From assembly GCA_033439255.1 (NCBI GenBank), contig CM065883.1:1860001-1924000 (forward strand): a DNA stretch of 64,000 nucleotides, read 5' to 3'. The notes beneath the pieces were generated by a model. The model did no database searches and was not told where the DNA came from. It saw nothing but the letters and a program-made list of their open reading frames with translations. The position numbers were made by a program, and so were the translations under genes. Origin of the DNA: Hericium rajendrae. Its lineage: Eukaryota > Basidiomycota > Agaricomycetes > Russulales > Hericiaceae. Shown one piece after another: positions 11,052 to 20,536 of this stretch (positions within the stretch are counted from its first letter, which is position 1; each line of letters opens with the position of its first letter).

Positions 11052-12120
11052 ATGTCCCAACCCCCGCCGTACGGCAGCCCATCCCCTCCAACCCAGATAG
11101 ACGGGAGCTTCCCGCAGGCTGGGTCGCTCGTTATGATGACCAGTACGTATACTTTCCGCCATCGTCTGCACACGCACGTCTCTGATCGTGCGATCGTTGC
11201 AACAACACTCAGTTATCGCCAGTGGTGAGTAGCAATTCAGTCCTGATTATGTCAAGCACATTTACAGATGCTATCGCAGGTACTACGTCGACACCCGCAC
11301 AAGCCCTCCGCGCTCCTCCTGGGAGCACCCGCTAGGCCCCCCATCGGTTCCACCGCCTGGCTCATCGCCCTCGGGCTACGCACCGCCTTCGAGCACCCCG
11401 CCCCAGCGCGGACTATTCTCCTCCTCCCAGCCCCAAGCCCCGTATAACCCGAATCCTGGGTACGGAGGCGGGTACGCCCAGCCGCCCCCGAACCAGTGGG
11501 GCGGGACCTCGCCCGGATACCAGGGCGGAGGAGGCTATGGTGGTCCTCAACCAGGATACCAATATGGCGGGCCGCCTCAGGGCGGGTACGGAGGTCCTCC
11601 ACAGGGATACGGCGGTCCCCAGCCTGGCTATGGTGGCCCTCCACCGCAGGCCGGATGGGGGCAGCCGCCGCCTCAGCAGGGTAAGTGGACTTGGCGGTGG
11701 TATCAGAACTCAAGCTGAACACGTTTTTGTGATGCACAGGTTACTACGCACAGTCGGCTCCGCCGCAGGCGGCGCCGAAGCGCGGAGGCATAGGCATGGG
11801 CTCTGCAGCGCTTCTCGGTGCGTGAACGTGGGCCTGCGCGGTGCGCGCGAGCGCTAATGGGTATTTTCATCAGGCGTGGGCGGTCTCGCCGCGGGTGCAC
11901 TTGCGATGAATGCATTCGACGATCACGAAGACCATGAGCGGGAGGAGGCATATGATCAAGGTGCGTTCTGTGCTTTAGGAAGTGCCTAACTGGGTTGATG
12001 TGTGCGTTTGTTGGCGAATCTCAATCCCAATCAGGCGTGCAAGACGGGCGGCAGGACGATTACGGCGGTGGTGGCGACTACGGAGGCGGCGATTACGGCG
12101 GCGACGACGGTGGCTGGTGA
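11052..12120 (+). CDS. WW-domain protein with Gly/Tyr/Pro-rich repeats
   Basis: Exons 11052-11142, 11213-11224, 11280-11680, 11740-11817, 11874-11960 and 12035-12120; about 250 aa. The WW domain reads LPAGWVARYDDHYRQWYYVD, then TRTSPPRSSWEHP. It is built from three exons, the middle one only 12 nt. Next is a disordered G/Y/P/Q tract with GYGGPQPGY-like repeats, a short glycine-rich hydrophobic segment (GMGSAALLGVGGLAAGALAM), and an acidic/Gly end (DYGGGDYGGDDGGW). The ATG at 11052 (MSQPPPYGSPSP) is in a different frame from the WW domain; one missing C in the CCCC run near 11084 would join them. The alternative ATG 11006 is in the WW frame but sits only 6 bp after the TATA box. WW domains bind proline motifs; the partner is unknown. 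Confidence 0.8.
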
Positions 12121-13236
12121 ACGATATTAGACTAAGTATCTACTATATCTGGTTTTTCCGTCGACACCGGCTCTCTAATCTGTTCCGCACGTTTTCTTCC
12201 CGCACGTTTTCTTGCCTCACATGCTTCCATATCTCAGCGCTTGTTTTTGCCCATAGGGTTGTACCATAATGGCATATCGCACTGCAACGATGACACGAGT
12301 GATTGACAGAGATTTATAACGCGTAACGCAAAAGGCAACCGCTGCATTTCAGATCCGACGTGGTCGAGAGAAGCGCGGACACAATACGTTAGGTGCTTCT
12401 CGTGCTGCCTCGAGGGCGCGTCTGCGGGGAAATCAGGGTCTATGTTGTCATGTCAGGTGCGCTGTCGGTGCGTGCATACATGCACATATGTGCAGCGATG
12501 TGTCTTGGTGTACACTCAGCCTGTGCCTTGCCCCTGCGGTTCGGAATGAAGACGCCGAAGTGTCAAGGGAGAATGGTCGGACCAGAATTATTTGTGCGTA
12601 TGACCACCTCGGGCTGTCATTCATATGAACGGAACAACCATCGATGTCGTATCTACACGCCGAGATGAATTCGAAGCCAATCATCTCGCAGCGACTGACG
12701 GGCCAAATCAACGCTGTCTGGGAAGTATGACTGCTGAATGGAATCGACTGGAAGCCATCCATTGCAAATTGGGCGAGCTTGTGGGGATGGGCATAGCGGA
12801 TATACTCAGTTTGTGCGCTGGACGGACAGCTGACAGGGTTGCGCCCCGTGGTTGATAAGGCCAGTGTGCACGTATTTATACACGTCGGAGATGGGCTGGA
12901 TATGCATTCGCAGTTTCACACCGGCACAGCGCAATCGAGCAATCGAGGCGACACGATGCGCGCGATAGACGCGCGCATTGATCGCGTCAACGCGTCCGTG
13001 CGGTGGCGCGTCTGACGCGATTGTGGCACCGCCCGTCGGAGGTTCGGACGATGCCGACCCACGTCGCGTCAGGAAATTAGTGATTGGTTCCGACGTGTTT
13101 CGCGCTTTTTGTCCTTGCCGCAGCAGCGACCGCAGCAACGTCCTCCCTGGTCTCGTCTGCTTTGAATTGTGTGTCTGAGCGGGTCGTCAACGGGAAGACA
13201 AGCATCAATATCAAGAAATCCAAGACAAAAGCAAAG
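12121..13236. other. Intergenic 1.1 kb, no gene recognised
   Basis: Short frames only, none with coding character or splice logic I could trust. The right end (12950-13060) is rich in CG-containing hexamers and is probably the RAD16 promoter. Confidence 0.5.
12990..12995. promoter_or_regulatory. ACGCGT (MCB-like) element upstream of RAD16
   Basis: A palindromic ACGCGT lies ~240 bp before the Rad16 start, inside a dense cluster of CGCG/GACGCG motifs (12958-13018). MCB elements bind MBF and drive G1/S genes, including DNA repair genes, in several fungi. One hexamer in GC-rich DNA can occur by chance. Confidence 0.3.
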
Positions 13237-16200
13237 ATGCCACGGGCAAGACGCAGCGCAACATCTACCGCGTCGTCGACACCCGCGACGGCCACCTCGG
13301 GGCTTTTCAGCGAGGAGACGTCCGATGACGCGACGCCGTTGACTAGCGACGTCGACGCGCCCCAAAGACGACCAAACGTCCGCGAAGAGCCGCCGCCACA
13401 AAGGGCAAGAAGAGAGCGGCCGCAGCGAGCGATGACGAGACCCAAGAAGTGACGCGACGCGCAGCGAAAAGACGCGTGATATCGCAGAAAGCATATGTTG
13501 AGATATCTGTAAGTGACCTCGTGAAAGGGATCGAAGAATAAAGACTGATTGGCGTTTGAAGGTGCCGTCCAAGAACAAAGGGAAGGGCAAGGCGCTCCCG
13601 CCGCCCGTCGAGGAGGTCCTGTCGGACCCTGACGAAATCATTCCCAGATTCAGAAGTTGGACTCGAATACGACGAAAACGCGCCACTGGAAGAGTCGGAT
13701 GATAGCGGCTCGGCGTACGAAGAGGAGGAGGACGAATCCGAATTCGACGCTCAGGAGGAAGATGACGACATAGAGTTTGCCCCTAAAGCGCGTTCGCCCC
13801 GGAAGAGAAAACAAACCGTCGCATTCGAGGACGATGACGATGACGCGGAGCAGGCGATGCTCGAGGCGGCTATTCGGGAGTCCGTCATCACTGCGCGCGA
13901 CTTGCTCAATGGTGCGACCGCAGGCGCGGGGTCATCGCGCCAGCTTGGCGCAGACGCCGATGTCGAAATGGAAATCGATCTGGACGCGCTTTCTGAGCTG
14001 TCCGGCCAGGAGTCTGAGGAAGAACCCTCGCGGCTAAAAGCAAGGGCAACGGCAAGAAGGCTGCAAAAGGCAAGGCTAAGTCCAAGTCCAAGGCCGCAGA
14101 CAAGTCCAAGTCAAATCAAATCGAAATCGAAATTGAAGTCAGGCTCGGCGAGGGAAGAAATGCAACAGGAAAGACAGATGCGCAAAGAAGCTCAAGGCGG
14201 AGGAGGCAGCGCTGAAGAAAAAGTTGGGCAGGAGGCTTACCTATGTATGCATCTCGCGCTGCATTACTCTTCCGATCGGTTGACGGTGTGGTTTGCAGGC
14301 GGAGAAGTCGACGATTGCGCTGCATCGGCATCATCCCGAGCTGAAGGATGCTTGGGGCGATTTGGAGGCGACTATGGAGATCGTGCAGCCCAAGAAGGCA
14401 GAGCAGCCTTCGGGTCTGAAGGCGATCCTCCTGCCGTTCCAGCAGGAGTCGCTGTACTGGATGCGCAAGCAAGAATTCGGACCCAATGCAGGTGGTCTGC
14501 TGGCTGTGAGTGTCTAGACTTATTAAGGTGTTTTTGACAGTGACTGACGGATGCGTGCAGGATGAAATGGGGTAAGTGATGTAATTTGCAGAGTCTTTGC
14601 GTAGTGATGTTAAAGCCACTGGGCAACAGCATGGGCAAAACAATCCAAATGATATCGCTTCTTTGCTCCGACTCTGGCAGGCCCAACCTCGTTGTCGCGT
14701 ACGTCATTCTTCGCACATGCCTTTGCAATGCATTTACTTACGTCCCGTAGACCCACGGTTGCGATTATGCAATGGCGCAACGAGATCCACGAGCACACGG
14801 ATGGCATGAACGTCCTCGTGTGGCATGGCGCCGGCCGCGAATCGGACACGGCGACACTGCGGAAGTACGATGTCGTGCTGACGACGTATGCCGTGCTCGA
14901 GAGCTGCTTCCGCAAGCAGCAATCGGGATTCAAGCGGCAGGGTAAGATTGTCAAGGCGAAGTCGCCGCTGCATTCATTCGAATGGAACCGGATCATCGTG
15001 AGTATTTTGCGTAAGAAGATGTGATAGGCGTGTGTTAATTCATTTCCGTAGCTGGACGAAGCGCATAATATTAAAGAGCGCGCGACCAATACTGCGAAGG
15101 CGACATTCGAGCTCCAGGCAAAGTTCAGATGGTGCCTTTCCGGCACGCCTCTGCAAAACCGTGTCGGCGAGCTTTACAGTCTGATTCGATTCTTGGGCGG
15201 CGACCCCTTCTCATACTATTTCTGTAAGCATTCCGTCCTTGTTCCGTGATCTTATTCCCTGAACTGACAGCTTCCAGGCAAGAAATGCGATTGCAAGTCT
15301 CTGCACTGGAAGTTCAGCGACAAACGGACATGCGACGACTGTGGGCACAGTCCGATGCAGCACACCTGTTTCTGGAACAATGAGATCCTGACGCCGATCC
15401 AGAAGAACGGGATGGTGGGCCCAGGCAAGACTGCGTTCAAGAAGCTGCGGATTCTTCTCGACCGTATCATGCTCCGGCGCACGAAGCTGCAGCGCGCGGA
15501 CGATCTCGGACTGCCGCCGCGCACGGTCATCGTGCGACGCGACTTCTTCAGTCCCGAGGAGAAGGACTCTATCTCTCCTTGTTCTCCGACGCCAAGCGCC
15601 AGTTTAGCACCTATCTGGACCAGGGGACGCTACTGAATAGTCAGTCTGCATTCTTCCGTCTTGTGATTCCATGGAAGTTGATAAGTGGACGGCAGACTAT
15701 TCGAACATCTTTAGCCTGTTGACGCGCATGCGTCAGATGGCATGCCATCCCGACCTGGTCATTCGCAGCAAGAATAACGCGCAGAAGTTTGCGAAGGAGG
15801 ATCTCGGCGAGGCGACAGTGTGCCGGCTGTGCAATGATATAGCGGAGGATGCGATCCAGGCCAAGTGCCGGCACATCTTCGACCGCGAGTGCATCAAGCA
15901 GTATCTGGACGCGTCAATCGAGGACGTGGTGCGTGCTTTCCCCACTCGCCTCAGCGGCGCGATCTGATTGAGCGGAGTAATTGTGCAGCCTGCGTGCCCG
16001 GTATGTCACCTCGCGCTCACGATCGACCTCGAGGCGGAGGCGCTTGAGCTCGACCAGAGCGCCGCGGCGCGGCAGGGCATCCTCGGGCGGCTGAACATCG
16101 ACGCGTGGCGCTCGAGCTCGAAAATTGAGGCGCTCGTCGAGGAGCTGGACAGCCTGCGGCGGCGCGACGCGACGACGAAGAGCATCGTGTTCAGCCAGTT

Positions 16201-16742
16201 CGTGAACTTCCTCGATTTGATCGCGTTCCGGCTGCAACGCGCGGGGTTCGTGGTGTGTCGGCTGGAGGGCACGATGAGCCCGCAGGCGCGCGACGCGACG
16301 ATCCAGCATTTCATGAAGAACGTGCATGTTACGGTGTTCCTTGTTAGCTTGAAGGCGGGCGGTGTTGCGCTGAACTTGACGGAGGCGTCGCGCGTGTATC
16401 TGATGGACAGTTGGTGGAATCCGGCGGTGGAGTATCGTGAGTGGAATCGGCTGGGCTGTCATTGGGTGTTCTGATTCGTTTATTTGCAGAGGCGATGGAT
16501 CGTATACATCGGCTTGGGCAGCACCGGCCTGTGCAGGCGATCAAACTCGTCATTGAAGACAGCATCGAGAGCCGCATTGTTCAGTTACAGGAGAAGAAGT
16601 CCGCTATGGTGGACGCGACGCTGTCCACAGATGATTCGGCGATGGGTAGATTAACTCCAGAAGATGTAAGTGCTGTAGTTGGTTCAGATCTCGCAGACAC
16701 TGATAAACATGTTCGCAGCTTGGTTTCTTGTTCAGATTGTAG
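13237..16742 (+). CDS. RAD16: Rad16-type SNF2 ATPase with RING finger (global-genome nucleotide excision repair)
   Basis: Exons 13237-13508, 13562-14244, 14299-14505, 14561-14571, 14630-14698, 14751-14997, 15052-15223, 15278-15639, 15696-15928, 15989-16436, 16490-16665 and 16719-16742; ~970 aa. An acidic/basic N-terminus with a UIM-like [14 protein letters not shown] precedes the SNF2 lobe: [13 protein letters not shown] (Walker A), LDEAHNIK (DEAH box), [21 protein letters not shown] Cys-rich insert (CKKCDCKS, CDDCG) typical of Rad16 follows, then a C3HC4 RING ([13 protein letters not shown] to PACPVC), the C-terminal helicase lobe ([22 protein letters not shown]) and the terminal LTPEDLGFLFRL. 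In yeast Rad7-Rad16 finds UV lesions and acts with a ubiquitin ligase. Walker A is split by an 11-nt exon. The frame breaks near 13350, 13645, 14030, 14150-14190 and 15567. Confidence 0.93.
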
Positions 16743-17309
16743 ATTTTCAGTATTCTTGTTTACTGTTCAAGAAGAAGGGCGCTGGCATTGCATCATATAC
16801 CTCATACACGCCAAATACTTATACGGAATACACTCTTCGTTCGCCTCCCTTCTTATCTTTTCATTTAATGCTCGATCCTAGAGTGCTTGTATGTAGTTTT
16901 TTAGTTTTGTGTCTCTTTGTAGCAGATGCGCTGTTGTCAGTTCTGTACACTCAATTGCGCTCATTTGTCCTGTCATAATTGCATGTCGAGCGGGAGGTCA
17001 CCTGCTTCCGACCCGGTGCTGGTTTCGCGAAATCGCTGGCCGGTGAGTGGATGACGGGCTCGGGGACGTCCTGTTCCAATCACCGAGCGCCTTTTTTGAA
17101 TGTGAATGTTGCTTCCCCGCTCCCGATCAAAGTACGAAGGACTGCAAGATGTGCCGCTGCTCTTGGGCGCGCGGGGTAAAGTAAGCAGCTGCAAGAGCCA
17201 GCTGTCAATCATTTATCAACCTGCACGAGTGGGCTCCTGCACAAATACGATCCGGACGGACAGATTTAACTTGCTTTGACCTCTCTTCTTGGAGAAGTAT
17301 ACCACGGAC
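16743..17309. other. Intergenic, RAD16 3'UTR and acyl-CoA dehydrogenase promoter
   Basis: About 570 bp between two plus-strand genes. The first part is T-rich (3'UTR-like). No coding frame is supported. Confidence 0.5.
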
Positions 17310-19461
17310 ATGTCGAAGCAACTGAAGGAGTTTACGAGGGAGGATGTTGCTCTGGTAAGCCTTCATTGATTTCACAGTGCTTTAGCCTGCGCTAATTTGT
17401 TGTGTGTGGCCGGCGTTATGATAGCATAACAAGGAGGGCGATTTGGTATGCTACATGCACTAGAATAATGCGTCCATTAATGTCTGCTGACACCGCTCAC
17501 AGTGGATCGTAGTAGACTCCAAAGTCTATGACCTCTCGAGGTTCGCAAAAATGCACCCAGGAGGCCCGAACGTCCTCTACGTCGACGCAGTCGGTACGTC
17601 CACCCTCGCCCCTCGTCGCGCCCCACACCAACCCGTCGCCAGCCGGCAAAGACGCAACGCAGGTCTTCTTCGGCCTGCACCGCGAGGAGGTGCTCCGGCG
17701 CCCGCAATACGCACGCTTACAGATCGGCACCATCGCGGGCGAGCAGCCCGCCGTGCGCGCGCTCGTCGGCGACGCGCTGTCCGCCGTGCCATACGCGGAG
17801 CCGTCGTGGCTCGTGCCGAGCTTCGCGAGCCCGTATTACACGGAGGGGCATCGCCGCTTCCAGCGTGCGGTGCGGCAGTTTGTGATGGATGTTGTGTATC
17901 CGGACTCGGTTGAGTGCGAGGAGAGCGGGAAGCGGATTGACCAGGGCGTGGTGGATAAGCTTGGGTGAGTGCGGGCTTGGTGCGGGTTGGCCATGGAAGA
18001 CGTGCCGGGTGCTGATGAAGTTTGGTGCAGGGAGATGAATATCATCGCTATGCGGTTAGGGCCCGGCGCGCATTTGAAGGGGCGCACGCTCATGGGCGGC
18101 GTCGTTCAGCCCGAAGAATTCGACTATTTCCACGAAGTACGCCATTATGTTCCCTCCATCGACATTTGCATCTGATCATCCTTTCATCCAGCTCATCATC
18201 CACTTCGAGCTTGCGCGCTTGGGTGCGCGCGGGTACATGGACGGGCTGCTCGCGGGCGCGGTCATCGGCGTGCCGCCCGTGCTCAACTTTGGCTCGTCCG
18301 CAGTGCAGCAGCAGGTCCTCCCGGACCTCTTCGCGGGCAAGAAGTTCATCGCGCTTGCAATCTCGGAGGCGTTTGCCGGGAGCGACGTTAGTGGGCTGCA
18401 GACCGAGGCGCGGAAGGAGGGCGACGAGTGGGTCGTCACCGGCACGAAAAGTCTGTCTCCCATCTTCCGTCTTCCGTGTCGTCCCAACCGTGTACTGATG
18501 CGCACGCAGGTGGATCACGAACGGGCACTTTGCGGACTACTTCGTCGTCGCTTGCAGGGCAGAAAACGGGTACGTCGCGGTGCTCGTCCCGCGCAGCGAC
18601 GCGGTCTCGACGAAGCCGATCAAGACCGCGTACTCCGCGACGGCAGGCACCGCGTACGTCACGTTTGACCGCGCCCGTGCGCCGCTCGCGAACACGCTCG
18701 GGAAGGAGGGCGACGGCATGCGCGTCATCTTGAGCAACTTCAACCACGAGCGGTGGATGATCGCGTGCACGAGCCTGCGCGCGCAGCGGCTCGTCGTCGA
18801 AGAGTCCTTGCTGTGCGTCGCATCTTTAACGCGCGACGGCGGGTGTGCTGACGGGTTTGGTGCAGGTGGACGAACCAGAGGCAGATCTTTGGCAAGACGC
18901 TCGCTGCGCAGGCTGTCGTGCGCGCAAAGCTTGCGGCGATGATCGCGCGCGTCGAGGCGGCGCAGAACTGGCTCGAGAATATCACGCATCAGATGAACAA
19001 TGAGCGTCCTTCCTCTGCACTGTTCCGCTCGCAGGAGCTCAGCTGATTCTGATCCTACGATAGATGTCGTACAAAGAGCAATCGGACAACCTCGCGGGCC
19101 CAATCGCGCTGCTCAAGCAGTACGTCTCCTTTGTTCATAAGTGATTTTGCAGGTTGTAATGACGATGTGATGTGCAGGTTCATGACGCGCACCGGGCGCG
19201 AGACGGCCGAGGACGCGACGCAGATCTTCGGCGGGCGCGGAATCACAAAGACAGGCATGGGCAAGGTCATCGAGAATGTGCGTAGCATCCTTTCACTTTT
19301 ATCCATGCTGCAGTTTCTGCCGGTTCTATCTGTGCTGATGATGGCGCGCAGTACCACCGCACGTCGCCGTACGACGCGATCTGGGCGGCGCGGAGGACGT
19401 GCTGGGCGACTTGGGCGTGCGGCAGGCGCTGAAGAAGATGCCGCGGAATGTGCGGTTGTGA
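17310..19461 (+). CDS. Cytochrome b5-acyl-CoA dehydrogenase fusion
   Basis: Exons 17310-17354, 17425-17445, 17503-17593, 17643-17964, 18031-18136, 18192-18450, 18510-18812, 18866-19001, 19064-19119, 19178-19277 and 19352-19461; ~517 aa. Residues 1-80 are a cytochrome b5 domain: EFTREDVALHNKEGDLWIVV, heme-ligand motif HPGG, second His in FFGLHREEV. Then an acyl-CoA dehydrogenase: ISEAFAGSDVSGLQTEA and TGTKKWITNG (FAD/substrate contact), FNHERW, QIFGGRGITKTGMGKVIENY and a C-terminus ending KMPRNVRL. The b5 part may pass electrons, but the acceptor is not known from sequence. It is likely a lipid-oxidising enzyme. One A appears missing at 18447-18450 (KK of GTKKW) and one base near 19378 (AIL/GGAEDV). 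The donor after QMNN at 19001 reads GAGCGT, without GT. All three are probably sequence errors. Confidence 0.9.
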
Positions 19462-20536
19462 GGCGCGGGTGTGCGCTGTTGGAGCTGGGGATATATCTTG
19501 TTGTTCTGTGAATATTTGGGAATGCTTACCTATCTCAATCTGGTCTGGGCCGTGACGTTCTTGCGGACTCCCATGCAGATGCGTATGGTCCTGCATGGAC
19601 GGGGTGCGCTGCTGTGTCTGTGTAATTAGGCTTTATGACAAGCATCATAAGTATCTACCGCGTTGGCGAGGCGGACGAGAAGGATGTGCATGTTGCTCTT
19701 ACACAGAAACATCAGACAGACTATTTGAATTTCAAACGGATACCAAACGGAACGTCGAGACATCCGCGTCGAAGTCTTGGTAGTAGTGCGGTACGTACCA
19801 TGGTTCGCACCCGCAGCGGCTCGAGAGCCCGCCATTTAGACTTCACCTTATCGGTGGAGGCCAGGCCACCCGCTGCTTCGACGCCACGACCCTGAGCGTG
19901 GAGAGGTCGCTCCGCTGCGGGAATGCGGGCGCGGACGTAGCGCGGCTGCTTCCTTTACCTGTGTTCTCTCAGCTGTTGGCGTGTATGGATATCTCCAGGA
20001 TCTGGCGGCATCTCGCGCGGTATGGGGAAGTACCAAGATCCGTGGATGGTATGGAAGGGAGGAACGGAGGAACTCGAAGGGAGAGAATAGTCTTGTGCCT
20101 GCGCGGCGTCCGCTTCTAAAGCATGCGAAGGGTGGGACGGGAATGTTCAGAAGCCATGAGAAGGGACGGGAGAAGGGACGAAAGGCGGGAGTCTCCTGCG
20201 GGGCCGAAGTGGACGATCCAGAAGGCGTCGGAGATGAGCTTGCGGTGATGGGTGAGAGGGGCAATATTGTCTCTGCACACCTGAGAGGGGCGAATTGGTC
20301 CGAAAGTGCCAAAATGCGAGAGGGGCGCGTGTGGATTACTGGAGATATACTGCGTGCACGGATATGCGGTGTCTATGTAGGTAAGTAGGTAAGATAAGTA
20401 CTTGTCGGTCAATGCGATGTGGGGCGATCGATGCTGCTATGTCTAAGGGTCGTGAGAGGTCCGCGATGAGGATTGGGGCGTACGTCACCGCTCCAGATGA
20501 TGCCAAATAACCAAGCGTGCAGGAATTTAAGCAAGC
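19462..20536. other. 1.1 kb convergent gap, nothing recognised
   Basis: Between two converging gene ends. A 154-codon minus frame (20312-19848) and overlapping plus frames exist, but they are Ser/Pro/Arg-rich in both directions and lack splice or motif support. I do not call a gene here. Confidence 0.5.

Noticed and set aside
13340-15575. RAD16 as a pseudogene
   Set aside because: All motifs and splice sites are intact, and similar one-base breaks hit unrelated neighbours, so sequence error is likelier.
19848-20312. 154-codon minus frame in the convergent gap
   Set aside because: Ser/Pro/Arg-rich, no splice sites or motifs, and both strands are open.
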